Shown one piece after another: positions 1-8,198 of a stretch of DNA of 48,042 nucleotides. A model generated the notes under the pieces. That model did no database searches. It was not told the origin of the DNA and saw only the letters and a program-made list of their open reading frames with translations. Origin of the DNA: Flavobacterium sp. (GTDB lineage Bacteria; Bacteroidota; Bacteroidia; Flavobacteriales; Flavobacteriaceae); NCBI RefSeq assembly GCF_013822155.1, contig NZ_PNJW01000019.1, positions 1-48,042 of the forward strand. The letters run 5' to 3'. A program made the position numbers and the translations under genes. Each line of letters opens with the position of its first letter. The stretch's first letter is position 1.

Positions 1-1
1 A

Positions 2-1111
2 GCTACGGACGCTTGTAACAACGTAACAGCTCATATTCAAACTATCACTGTTCAGGATACTACTGCTCCTACTTTTGTAGAAACATTACCTCAGGATACC
101 TCAGCTGAATGTAGCAATATCCCAGTTGCAGCAACATTAACTGCAACAGATAGTTGTGGAGATGCAACAGTTACTTTTACAGAAGCAATTGTTCAAGGTG
201 AATGTACCGGAGATTTTGTTATCACAAGAACATGGACAGCAACAGATTTATGTGGAAATAGCGTGTCGCACGAACAAATAATTATTGTTCAAGATACAAC
301 AGGACCTGTATCCTCTGCTTTTGATGAAAACATTAGTGTTACTTGTGATGCTATTCCTCTAAGTCCTGATTTAACCTTTACAGATGCTTGCTCTACAGTA
401 GGTGGAGTAACATTCAGTGAAGAGATAGTAAATGAATCAGCTACTTCTTATACAATTGTAAGAACTTGGGAGGTTTCTGATAGTTGTGGTAATTTATCAA
501 CCTTTACACAAACTATTAATGTAACAATTCAAGATAGTTTTACACCAATTTCTAGTGTATCTTGTATTGGAGATAGTACTCCTATTGATCTTAATACATT
601 ATTACCAACAGGAACTACAGGTGGAACTTGGATTGATGTAAATAATACTGGTGCATTAAATAATAATATCTTTACACCAACTCTAGTAACGGCTATTGGA
701 AATTACATCTTTAGATATGAAATTACTGAAGGTTCTTGTCCAAGAATATATGAAGTTACAATGAATGTAAATGATGATTGTATTCCATTCCCTTGTAATG
801 CTATTAATATTTATAATGCGATGTCTCCAAATGGAGATGGCTTGAATGAATTTTTCAATATTGAAAACATTGAAAATACTGAATGCTATTCGAGTAATTC
901 AGTTGAAATCTATAACCGTTGGGGCGTGTTAGTGTATGATGTTCAGAACTATGATAATAGTTCCAAAGCATTCCGAGGTGTTTCTGAAGGTAGAGCGACA
1001 GTAAATAAGTCTGCTGAATTACCAACCGGAACCTATTTCTATATCATTCAGTATACTACATTTGATGGAGATGTTGTAAATAAATCTGGATATTTGTACC
1101 TAACAAGATAA
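2..1111 (+). CDS. T9SS type B sorted surface repeat protein, C-terminal part
   Basis: The reading frame is open from the first bases of the window, so the gene is cut at its 5' end; the GTG at 263 is only an internal codon. The visible part carries two and a bit repeats of about 80 residues, each with paired cysteines, an RTW-x-[AV]-[TS]-D-x-CGN motif and a [TI]VQDTT linker, as in HYR/Ig-like adhesin repeats. It ends in a roughly 90-residue domain that begins near MSPNGDGLNEFF and contains IYNRWGVLVYD and a GTYFYII strand. That is the gliding-motility-associated (CHU_C, type B) sorting domain, which directs export by the type IX system. By family knowledge this is a large cell-surface adhesin of the SprB kind. 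The PorP/SprF-like gene just downstream fits as its secretion partner. Total length and repeat number cannot be judged here. Confidence 0.85.
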   Translation, partial: ATDACNNVTAHIQTITVQDTTAPTFVETLPQDTSAECSNIPVAATLTATDSCGDATVTFTEAIVQGECTGDFVITRTWTATDLCGNSVSHEQIIIVQDTTGPVSSAFDENISVTCDAIPLSPDLTFTDACSTVGGVTFSEEIVNESATSYTIVRTWEVSDSCGNLSTFTQTINVTIQDSFTPISSVSCIGDSTPIDLNTLLPTGTTGGTWIDVNNTGALNNNIFTPTLVTAIGNYIFRYEITEGSCPRIYEVTMNVNDDCIPFPCNAINIYNAMSPNGDGLNEFFNIENIENTECYSSNSVEIYNRWGVLVYDVQNYDNSSKAFRGVSEGRATVNKSAELPTGTYFYIIQYTTFDGDVVNKSGYLYLTR

Positions 1112-1119
1112 AATAAACT

Positions 1120-1148
1120 CCTGAGGGTTTAACGACCCTCGGGTTTCT
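1120..1148 (+). terminator. GC-rich hairpin between adhesin and porP-like gene
   Basis: A 9-bp stem (1120-1128 with 1135-1143, one G-T pair) has a 6-base loop and is followed by TTTCT. It lies between the adhesin stop and the PorP-like start. It may end or attenuate transcription, which would let the adhesin and its helpers be made in different amounts. The T tract is short, so termination is probably partial. Confidence 0.55.
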
Positions 1149-1163
1149 AAAAAAAGAAACTAA

Positions 1164-2075
1164 ATGAGAACAAAATTTTTATTTTTCGCTTTGATGTTAA
1201 CAGGTTTTGCTGGATTCGCTCAGCAAGATGCTCAGTATACGCAATACATGTATAACACAATAAATGTCAATCCTGCTTATGCCGGATCGAGAGGAGTAAT
1301 GAGTATTTTCGGACTGCACAGAACCCAATGGGTTGGATTAGATGGTGCACCGGTAACGAATACTGCCTCTATTAACACACCAATAAATGAGAGTAATCTA
1401 GGTTTAGGTTTATCCTTTGTAAATGATCGAATAGGTCCAACAAACGAGAACACTATTTCAGCAGATTTATCTTACTCCATTAACACCTCTGAAACCTACA
1501 AACTTTCGTTTGGTATTAAAGCATCGGCAAATTTATTTAATCTGGATGTAACCAAATTAAATCCTGCAGATCAAGGAGATCCACAGTTTGCAGATTTAGA
1601 AAATAAGTTTACTCCTAATATTGGAGCCGGTGTTTATTTCCATTCTGACAAAACATACTTTGGTCTTTCTGTTCCTAGCTTTTTTGAGACTACCCGTTAT
1701 GATGACAACTCTGTTGCAATCAATAAAGAAAGAATGAGTTTTTATTTTATTGCAGGTCATGTTTTCGATTTAAGTTACAATCTTAAGTTTAAACCTGCCT
1801 TAATGACTAAAGCTACTGAAGGTGCTCCATTACAAGTAGACTTATCCGCTAATTTCCTGATAATGGATAAATTTGTGTTAGGTGCTGCCTGGAGATGGGA
1901 TGCTGCCGTTAGTGCAATGGCAGGATTCCAAGTTTCCGACGGATTATACATAGGATATGGTTATGATATGGAAACAACAGAATTAAAAAACTACAATTCA
2001 GGTTCACATGAAGTATTTTTACGCTTTGAATTGTTCAAAAGACATAACAAAATTGTTTCACCAAGATTCTTCTAA
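1164..2075 (+). CDS. PorP/SprF family type IX secretion outer-membrane protein
   Basis: The 303-residue product starts with a signal peptide (MRTKFLFFALMLTGFAGFAQ). It then has the family's opening signature QYTQYMYNTINVNPAYAGSRG at about residues 26-46, followed by alternating beta strands typical of a 14-stranded outer-membrane barrel, and ends in aromatic-rich strands (HEVFLRFELFKR). PorP/SprF proteins bind the T9SS machine and help secrete or anchor particular type B cargo proteins. In Flavobacterium johnsoniae SprF is needed for export of the SprB adhesin. Its place between a type B adhesin and an OmpA/PD40 protein supports a dedicated partner role. The length is normal for the family. 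The link to the upstream cargo is inferred from position. Confidence 0.88.
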   Translation: MRTKFLFFALMLTGFAGFAQQDAQYTQYMYNTINVNPAYAGSRGVMSIFGLHRTQWVGLDGAPVTNTASINTPINESNLGLGLSFVNDRIGPTNENTISADLSYSINTSETYKLSFGIKASANLFNLDVTKLNPADQGDPQFADLENKFTPNIGAGVYFHSDKTYFGLSVPSFFETTRYDDNSVAINKERMSFYFIAGHVFDLSYNLKFKPALMTKATEGAPLQVDLSANFLIMDKFVLGAAWRWDAAVSAMAGFQVSDGLYIGYGYDMETTELKNYNSGSHEVFLRFELFKRHNKIVSPRFF

Positions 2076-2087
2076 TAAGCAACAGTC

Positions 2088-4028
2088 ATGAAAATAAAAT
2101 TTATATACATCACTTTATTAAGTTGTATCGCTTTAAATGTTTCAGCCCAAAAAGCGGGAATAAAAAAAGCCGATAAGAACTATGATAAATTCGCCTACAT
2201 AGATGCAATTAAAACCTATGAGCGAGTGGCCGAAAAAGGCTTTAAAACGCCTGATATGTTGCAAAAAATTGGAAATGCCTACTATTACAATGCCGATTTA
2301 GTGAACGCTGAAAAATGGTATGGTGAACTTTTTGCAATGACCGAAGAAGTTGAACCTGAATATTTTTTCCGTTATGCACAATCATTAAAAGGAGTTGGCA
2401 ATTACGCCAAAGCTGATGAAATGATGGCAAAATTTAATCTTAAAAGCGGAAATGACTCAAGAGGTTTAATAGCGAAAACTAAAAAAGATTATCGCGAAGA
2501 AATCAAGAAAAATTCAGGTCGATATAAAATTGAAGATGCCGGAATCAATTCGGAATATTCAGATTATGGTCCTGCATTTTATCTTGACAAGGTAGTTTTT
2601 ACATCCACTCGTGATACCGGAAATTTTTCGAAAAGAAAACACAGTTGGACTGACCAATATTTTTCAAATCTATATTCAGCAGATATGACTACTGAAGGAG
2701 TTTTATCTGCTGCAGGAAAATATGGCAAAAAATTGAATACAAAATTCCACGAATCAACTCCTGCCTATACTAAAGATGGTAAGACAGTTTATTTTACCCG
2801 TAATAATTTCTTAGATGGTAAAAAAGGAAAAGATGCAAACAAGGTTACTTTATTAAAAATATATAAAGCTACTCTTGAAGAAGATAAATGGATAAACATC
2901 ACCGCTTTACCTTTTAATAGTGATAGCTATCAAGTTGCTCACCCAACGTTGAGTGCTGATGAAAAAACATTATATTTTGCCTCTGATATGCCAGGAACAA
3001 AAGGCTTATCTGATCTTTATAAAGTAGACATCAAAGAAGATGGTTCTTTCGGAACGCCTGTAAACTTGGGCTCTGATATCAATACAGAAGGTCGCGAAAC
3101 ATTCCCGTTTATTACTTCGGACAATGAATTGTATTTTGCTTCTGATGGTCATCCCGGATTAGGTGGATTAGACATTTTCATTACTAAATTAGAAAAAGAC
3201 GGTTCGTTTAAACAAGTTCACAACGTTGGAGAATCAGCAAATAGTCAATATGATGATTTTGCCTTGATTATCAATAAAACATCAAAAAGAGGATTTTTAA
3301 CTTCAAACAGACCGGGTGTTGGAAATGACGATATCTATAAATTCTTAGAAACTCGTGAAATTGATTGGGATTGTGAACAATCATTGGTAGGTATTGTTAC
3401 TGATGCAAATACAGGTGCAATTCTTCCAAACACAAAACTGACATTATTTGATGAAAAATTCACTAAGTTAAGAGATACTATTTCAGGCCTTGATGGTCGT
3501 TATGATTTTGGAATTGTCGATTGTGAGAAAAAATATTATGTAAGAGCTGAAAAAGAAACTTACACAACAAAAGAAGTTCCGGTAATAATTGCTAAAGAAA
3601 GCGGTATAACTGAATTACCAATTGAATTAGATAGTGCTGTTAAAGCAATTCCTGTAGGTGGTGATTTAGCTGACGTATTTGGAATAAACCTCATCTATTT
3701 TGATTTAGACAAATGGAACATAAGACCGGATGCTGCGATTGATATTGCTAAAATTTTAGATGTATTAAACCAATATCCAACGATGAAAATTGATATTCGT
3801 TCACACACAGATAGTCGTCAAACTCATAAATACAATGAAGTATTGTCAGACCGTAGAGCAAAATCAACTAGAGATTGGTTAATCAAACACGGAATAGCTC
3901 CGGAACGTTTAACTGCAAAAGGTTATGGAGAAACCCAATTGGTAAACAAATGTGCTGATAATGTAGAATGCTCTGAAGCTGAACACCAATTAAACAGAAG
4001 AAGTCAATTCATTATTACTGATTTATAA
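2088..4028 (+). CDS. OmpA-family protein with PD40 repeats
   Basis: The 646-residue product has a signal peptide (MKIKFIYITLLSCIALNVSAQ), then TPR-like helices (about 25-130). A beta-propeller follows, with PD40 motifs such as HPTLSADEKTLYFASDMPG and SDNELYFASDGHPGLGGLDIF (about 150-420). Next is a carboxypeptidase-regulatory-like Ig domain (about 430-515) and last an OmpA domain (about 535-646). The OmpA part keeps the peptidoglycan-binding signature (IDIRSHTDSR, LSDRRAKSTRDWL, NRRSQF). It should tether an outer-membrane complex to the cell wall. The gene starts 12 bases after the PorP-like stop, so the two are cotranscribed. This architecture commonly follows PorP/SprF genes in Bacteroidota and resembles the PorE type of T9SS-associated protein. 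Confidence 0.87.
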   Translation: MKIKFIYITLLSCIALNVSAQKAGIKKADKNYDKFAYIDAIKTYERVAEKGFKTPDMLQKIGNAYYYNADLVNAEKWYGELFAMTEEVEPEYFFRYAQSLKGVGNYAKADEMMAKFNLKSGNDSRGLIAKTKKDYREEIKKNSGRYKIEDAGINSEYSDYGPAFYLDKVVFTSTRDTGNFSKRKHSWTDQYFSNLYSADMTTEGVLSAAGKYGKKLNTKFHESTPAYTKDGKTVYFTRNNFLDGKKGKDANKVTLLKIYKATLEEDKWINITALPFNSDSYQVAHPTLSADEKTLYFASDMPGTKGLSDLYKVDIKEDGSFGTPVNLGSDINTEGRETFPFITSDNELYFASDGHPGLGGLDIFITKLEKDGSFKQVHNVGESANSQYDDFALIINKTSKRGFLTSNRPGVGNDDIYKFLETREIDWDCEQSLVGIVTDANTGAILPNTKLTLFDEKFTKLRDTISGLDGRYDFGIVDCEKKYYVRAEKETYTTKEVPVIIAKESGITELPIELDSAVKAIPVGGDLADVFGINLIYFDLDKWNIRPDAAIDIAKILDVLNQYPTMKIDIRSHTDSRQTHKYNEVLSDRRAKSTRDWLIKHGIAPERLTAKGYGETQLVNKCADNVECSEAEHQLNRRSQFIITDL

Positions 4029-4050
4029 TACTGTTGTTAATTCATTTGAA

Positions 4051-4085
4051 AAAAATATCCCGTTAAAAATTAACGGGATATTTTT
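4051..4085. terminator. Bidirectional terminator between OmpA and ABC-F genes
   Basis: A perfect 16-bp inverted repeat (4051-4066 with 4070-4085) with a 3-base loop is flanked by A and T runs. It sits between two convergent genes and can stop transcription from both sides. Confidence 0.85.
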
Positions 4086-4112
4086 ATTTATAGAACAATA
4101 ATAAACTTAGTC

Positions 4113-5747
4113 TTATTTTTCTATCTCCCGCAAACTCTCCATTTTTTTCATAGCTAAGAATCCTTTGATGTCTTCAAAATGTTCTTTCACGCGTTTATGA
4201 CCAAATTCGAAAACTTTGGTGGCCAATCCGTCAAGGAAATCTCTGTCGTGGGAAACTAAAATCAAAGTCCCATCAAAATCACGTAAAGCATCTTTGATGA
4301 TGTCTTTGGTTTTCATGTCTAAGTGATTGGATGGCTCATCTAAAATCAATAAATTCACCGGTTCCAACAATAATTTAATCATTGCTAAACGTGTTTTTTC
4401 TCCACCGGACAATACTTTTACTTTCTTGGTGATATCATCACCTTGGAACATAAACGCTCCTAAAATATTTTTTATTTGTGTGCGGACTTCTCCAACAGCA
4501 ATATCATCAATCGTTTCAAAAATAGTGGCATTTTCATCCAACATTGAAGCTTGGTTTTGAGCAAAATACCCTATTTGTGCATTGTGTCCAATCTCAACAC
4601 TTCCGCCATTGATTTCAATTTCTTTCATAATGGCTTTAATCATGGTTGATTTTCCTTCGCCATTTTTGCCCACAAAAGCTACTTTATCACCGCGTTCAAT
4701 CACAATATTGGCATCTTTAAAAATCAAATGATTGCCGTAAGATTTTTCCAAATCTTTCACCACCACCGGATATTGACCTGAACGTAAAGAAGAAGGAAAT
4801 TTCAATTTCAAAGCGGAATTATCAATTTCGTCAATTTCAACCGGAACTAATTTCTCCAACATTTTCACACGCGATTGCACTTGCAGCGTTTTGGAATACG
4901 TTCCTTTAAATCGTTCAATAAACTCCATATTATCAGCAATCATTTTTTGCTGTTCATCATACGCTTTTTGTTGATGCACTCTTCGGTCTTTACGCAACTC
5001 CAAATAATGCGAATACTTGGCTTTGTAATCATAAATACGACCCATCGTTACTTCAATAGTACGATTGGTGATATTATCGACAAAAGCTCTATCGTGTGAA
5101 ATCACCATGACCGCTTTGGCCGAATTGATTAAAAACTCTTCTAACCATTGAATACTTTCAATATCCATGTGATTGGTAGGCTCATCCAATAAAATCAAAT
5201 CGGGTTTTTTCAAAAGGATTTTGGCTAATTCAATTCGCATACGCCATCCCCCTGAAAATTCAGAAGTGGGACGGTTAAAATCTTCCCGTTCAAAACCTAA
5301 CCCTTTTAATACTTTTTCAACTTCGGCTTCATAATTTACTTCTTCAATGGAATAAAATTTCTCACTCAACTCAGAAACACGTTCGATTAATTTCATGTAG
5401 TCGTCACTTTCGTAATCCGTTCGAATGGTTAATTGTTCATTGATATGATCAATTTCAGCCTTCATATCAAAAACTTCAGCAAAAGCTTTTGAAGCTTCTT
5501 CCATTACTGTTGCTTCATCTTTGGTTAATAAATGTTGCGGTAAATAAGCAATTACGGCATCTTTGGGAGCCGAAATATTACCGGAAGAAGGTTTTGCTTC
5601 ACCTGCAATAATCTTTAAAAGTGTCGATTTTCCTGCACCATTCTTACCCATTAAGGCAATTTTATCATTCTCGTTGATAGCAAAAGAAACGTCGCTGAAC
5701 AATGTGGTTCCGCCAAAATGAACGGCAATATCGTTAACTGTAATCAT
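4113..5747 (-). CDS. ABC-F family ATPase (ribosome-associated)
   Basis: The 544-residue protein has two ABC ATPase domains and no membrane segments. The first has Walker A GKNGAGKST (about 34-42), signature SGGWRMR and Walker B LILLDEPTNHMD. The second has GKNGEGKST (about 364), signature LSGGEKTR and LLILDEPSNHLD. Between them lies the charged helical linker characteristic of ABC-F proteins (about 230-310), rich in K, R, Q and E. ABC-F factors act in the cytoplasm at the ribosomal E site, where they relieve stalled translation or, in some subfamilies, protect against antibiotics. The linker and short C-terminus resemble housekeeping types (Uup/YbiT-like), but I cannot place the subfamily. 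The gene is transcribed alone and converges on the OmpA gene. Confidence 0.88.
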   Translation of the reverse strand: MITVNDIAVHFGGTTLFSDVSFAINENDKIALMGKNGAGKSTLLKIIAGEAKPSSGNISAPKDAVIAYLPQHLLTKDEATVMEEASKAFAEVFDMKAEIDHINEQLTIRTDYESDDYMKLIERVSELSEKFYSIEEVNYEAEVEKVLKGLGFEREDFNRPTSEFSGGWRMRIELAKILLKKPDLILLDEPTNHMDIESIQWLEEFLINSAKAVMVISHDRAFVDNITNRTIEVTMGRIYDYKAKYSHYLELRKDRRVHQQKAYDEQQKMIADNMEFIERFKGTYSKTLQVQSRVKMLEKLVPVEIDEIDNSALKLKFPSSLRSGQYPVVVKDLEKSYGNHLIFKDANIVIERGDKVAFVGKNGEGKSTMIKAIMKEIEINGGSVEIGHNAQIGYFAQNQASMLDENATIFETIDDIAVGEVRTQIKNILGAFMFQGDDITKKVKVLSGGEKTRLAMIKLLLEPVNLLILDEPSNHLDMKTKDIIKDALRDFDGTLILVSHDRDFLDGLATKVFEFGHKRVKEHFEDIKGFLAMKKMESLREIEK

Positions 5748-5813
5748 ATTTATAAGGTTGGAAGTAAGTCAATGAAAGATAGAAACATCCATGAACTTAT
5801 TTTTTTAAAGGTG

Positions 5814-5821
5814 CAAAGATA
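5814..5821 (-). promoter_or_regulatory. -7 element upstream of the ABC-F gene
   Basis: The minus strand reads TATCTTTG, matching the Bacteroidota -7 consensus TAnnTTTG, 67 bases before the ABC-F start. No convincing TTTG -33 element was found at the usual distance. Confidence 0.45.
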
Positions 5822-6001
5822 ACCGATTTGCGGAATTCTAAAGTTTGAAAACGATAAATAGTGTAACATTTAATTTTGGATTTGATAATTCAATAAGATA
5901 ATTTTTGAGAAATAAATAATAAGAAAGCTAAAGGCATCCAAATGATGCCCAAACCCTATTTTTTTATTTAATTTCGTAGTCTCAATTAGTTAATAAAAAA
6001 G

Positions 6002-7225
6002 ATGCCATTAATTGATTACAGTTTTCTGGGGAAAATTATTCCGCAGCAAAAACACAAAAAAAGCTATCAAAAAGCGAAACAGTCCTATTTGAACCGGATG
6101 CGTTTGGCGATGTCCTTTTTTTACTTTGGGATGGGTTTTTGTTTTGCTTCATGGGCAAGTAGAATTCCGGATATCAAATCTTTTTTAAATTTAAGCGAAG
6201 GTGAATTGGGAACTATTTTGTTCGCACTTCCCATCGGACAACTTTCTGCCATGCCTTTCTCCGGAAAAATTGTTACTCGTTTTGGAAGTAGAAAAGTATT
6301 GTTATTTGCATTGCCTTTTTATGCTTTTAGTTTAACAAATATTGGTTTAGCCGAACAACCTTGGCAATTGGCACTTGGATTATATCTTTTTGGAATTTGT
6401 GGAAATTTCAGCAACATATCCATTAACACACAAGGCGTTTACACCGAACAGATATTTAAAAAAGCAATCATGGGTTCATTTCATGGTTCTTGGAGTTTAG
6501 CAGGATTCTGTGGAGCTTTGGTAGGTTTGGTTATGATGGCTTTTCAATTGACGCCTTACCAACATTTCCTTATTGTATTTGCCCTTGTCGGAGTGATCAT
6601 CTTTATCAATTATCAAAATCTTGCTAAAGTCAAAGTGGTCAAAAGCGATTCATTTGAATTAAAACCCCGATTTGGAAAACCCGACAAATCATTGGTATGG
6701 TTAGGTGTAATCGGTTTTTGTTGTATGGCAAGTGAAGGAATTATGTTCGATTGGAGTGGAGTATATTTTAAAGACATTGTAAAAGCACCGGGAGCTTTGG
6801 TCATTTTAGGCTATACATCATTCATGGTTACTATGGCCTCAGGACGGTTTTTAAGTGATATTTTAGTGCGGAAATTTGGAGCAAAAAAAATACTTTTAAT
6901 AAGTGGCATTACTATTTCCATTGGATTATATACGGCAGTTATTTTTCCATATTTAATTCCAAGCACGTTGGCTTTTATGATGGTTGGTTTTGGAGTTTCC
7001 AATGTGATTCCTATTGTTTACAGTACGACAGGAAGAATTTCGAGCATCCCAACCGGTGAAGCATTGACCATTGTAACCGGAATAAGTTTCTTAGGATTTT
7101 TAATGGGTCCGCCAATTATCGGACATATCGCCGAATTAACCAGTTTGCGTTATTCGTTTGCGTTCATTGGAATGTTCGGAGTGTTTATTTCAGTTTTGGC
7201 GTATTATTTGAAGATTTTTAGATGA
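6002..7225 (+). CDS. MFS transporter, YbjJ/FucP-like
   Basis: The 407-residue integral membrane protein has about 12 hydrophobic segments, beginning around residue 35 (MRLAMSFFYFGMGFCFASW). The loop signature of major facilitator proteins is visible near residue 95 (GKIVTRFGSRKVLL) and again in the second half (GRFLSDILVRKFGAKKIL). The motif SWASRIPDIKSFLNLSEGELG near residues 50-70 is typical of the YbjJ-like branch, whose substrates are poorly known. About 30 charged residues precede the first helix, which is long for this family. An internal ATG at residue 33 is a possible alternative start, but no sequence signal decides between them. The gene is monocistronic and converges on the DUF2007 gene three bases away. 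The substrate cannot be read from the sequence. Confidence 0.8.
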   Translation: MPLIDYSFLGKIIPQQKHKKSYQKAKQSYLNRMRLAMSFFYFGMGFCFASWASRIPDIKSFLNLSEGELGTILFALPIGQLSAMPFSGKIVTRFGSRKVLLFALPFYAFSLTNIGLAEQPWQLALGLYLFGICGNFSNISINTQGVYTEQIFKKAIMGSFHGSWSLAGFCGALVGLVMMAFQLTPYQHFLIVFALVGVIIFINYQNLAKVKVVKSDSFELKPRFGKPDKSLVWLGVIGFCCMASEGIMFDWSGVYFKDIVKAPGALVILGYTSFMVTMASGRFLSDILVRKFGAKKILLISGITISIGLYTAVIFPYLIPSTLAFMMVGFGVSNVIPIVYSTTGRISSIPTGEALTIVTGISFLGFLMGPPIIGHIAELTSLRYSFAFIGMFGVFISVLAYYLKIFR

Positions 7226-7228
7226 GAA

Positions 7229-7447
7229 TTAAATACTCATCCTAAACTCTTCAATCACATCATTGACTTTGCCGTAATAACGCTCGTCAATAAACAATTC
7301 AACCGCTAAGTCAGAGTTTCCAAAACCACCCAATCGTGCTGATTGAATGTTGTCTTTCTTTAAAACATCCACTCCAATTGCTTCTATTTTTTCTTTTAAT
7401 CGGGAAGCTAAAATTTCACTTCCTGAAAATATTTTGATCATGCCCAT
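7229..7447 (-). CDS. DUF2007 family small protein
   Basis: This 72-residue soluble protein has an alpha-beta ferredoxin-like pattern: KIFSGSEILASRLKEKIEAIGVDV, then a glycine hinge, then LAVELFIDERYYGKVNDVIEEF. This matches DUF2007, sometimes described as a putative signal-transducing protein related to PII-like folds; its function is unknown. No metal-binding cysteines or membrane segments are present. It is the last of three minus-strand genes (response regulator, half helicase, DUF2007). A heptamer repeat array lies directly upstream of its start codon. Confidence 0.7.
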   Translation of the reverse strand: MGMIKIFSGSEILASRLKEKIEAIGVDVLKKDNIQSARLGGFGNSDLAVELFIDERYYGKVNDVIEEFRMSI

Positions 7448-7456
7448 TTTTATAGT

Positions 7457-7491
7457 AATTTAGTAATTAGTAAATAGTCCTTAGACCTCAG
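7457..7491. repeat. Degenerate 7-bp tandem array (core TAATTAG)
   Basis: Five units ending in AG occur at exact 7-base steps (AG at 7462-7463, 7469-7470, 7476-7477, 7483-7484 and 7490-7491), reading TAATTAG, TAAATAG, TCCTTAG, ACCTCAG. A further AG lies 8 bases earlier (7454-7455). The array sits in the spacer upstream of the minus-strand DUF2007 gene. Confidence 0.6.
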
Positions 7492-7507
7492 AGAATAATA
7501 ATTAAAA

Positions 7508-8119
7508 CTATTCAGCTTCAAAGAAAAGCGGTTCAATCATTATTTTATCTGCTAAAACTTCTACACGTTCTGTGATAGTTGAACAAAAAAAGACGCGTTG
7601 CGTTTTCTCTACGCTCAAAGAAAGTCTTAAAATGATTGCGTCCATTCGGTTTCTGAACATAACTTCGGCATCATCAACCATAAATAGTTTTATGGTATTC
7701 ATGTTAAATCCTGCAGAAGAAAACATATCGTTTATCTTGGTTGGCGTTCCTACTAAAATATCCATACCCAAAGAAATTTGATTTTTGTCATAATCAATAT
7801 CCCCTTTTTCATGCACGCCAATAACACGCAAATCTAAATAATTGCCTAATTTTTGAAATAACTCGACTGTTTCGAGCACTTTATCACGATTTTCAACCAC
7901 AACTAAGGCTCTTGTGCTTTCACCAATCGCTTTTTCTAATCGCTGAATAACATTTAAAACAAGCGTTGTTGTTTTTCCGCTTTTTGCGGGCGACTGTATG
8001 ACAGCATCTACTCCGCTTTTTAACGTTGAAAAGGTTTCAAGCTGTAATTCATTCGCTTCTGTCAAACCGCACTCGATAAGGGCTTGCTGAAGTTTTGGAT
8101 TTAATTTTTTTAGTTGCAT
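7508..8119 (-). CDS. DEAD-box helicase-like protein, first RecA domain only
   Basis: The 203-residue protein matches only the N-terminal RecA domain of DEAD-box RNA helicases. It has a Q-motif-like LQLETFSTLKSG, a Walker A variant SPAKSGKTTT (about 44-53), a motif Ib variant VGTPTKIND, a motif II variant MVDDAE in place of LDEAD, and a motif III variant CST in place of SAT. The protein ends soon after motif III. The whole second RecA domain (motifs IV-VI) is absent, and the next gene on this strand is unrelated. It may bind nucleotide but should not unwind RNA by itself. It could be a decayed paralogue or a regulatory half-helicase. The intact reading frame with conserved core glycine and lysine argues for retained function. 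Confidence 0.75.
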   Translation of the reverse strand: MQLKKLNPKLQQALIECGLTEANELQLETFSTLKSGVDAVIQSPAKSGKTTTLVLNVIQRLEKAIGESTRALVVVENRDKVLETVELFQKLGNYLDLRVIGVHEKGDIDYDKNQISLGMDILVGTPTKINDMFSSAGFNMNTIKLFMVDDAEVMFRNRMDAIILRLSLSVEKTQRVFFCSTITERVEVLADKIMIEPLFFEAE

Positions 8120-8130
8120 ATTTTTTAAAA

Positions 8131-8194
8131 GGTGATGGGTAAATGGTGATAGGTAATGGGATTACCTTTCACCTATTACCTTTTACCTTTTACC
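8131..8194. repeat. Two opposed 7-bp repeat arrays forming a fold-back
   Basis: Four heptamers (GGTGATG, GGTAAAT, GGTGATA, GGTAATG) occupy 8131-8158. Four more in the opposite sense (TTTCACC, TATTACC, TTTTACC, TTTTACC) occupy 8167-8194, joined through GGATTACC. The arms can pair into an imperfect hairpin of about 30 bp. It fills the spacer between the response regulator and half-helicase genes, and the right arm runs up to the regulator's stop codon (8199-8201). It may act as a terminator for the regulator. Confidence 0.65.
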
Positions 8195-8198
8195 ATTT

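Noticed and set aside
5748..6001. Small gene in the 254-base gap between the ABC-F and MFS genes
   Set aside because: No coding frame with recognisable features was seen, only AT-rich DNA and the ABC-F promoter.
8120..8198. Frameshifted HTH domain downstream of the response regulator
   Set aside because: The 79 bases before the next gene are heptamer repeats with no helix-turn-helix in any frame.
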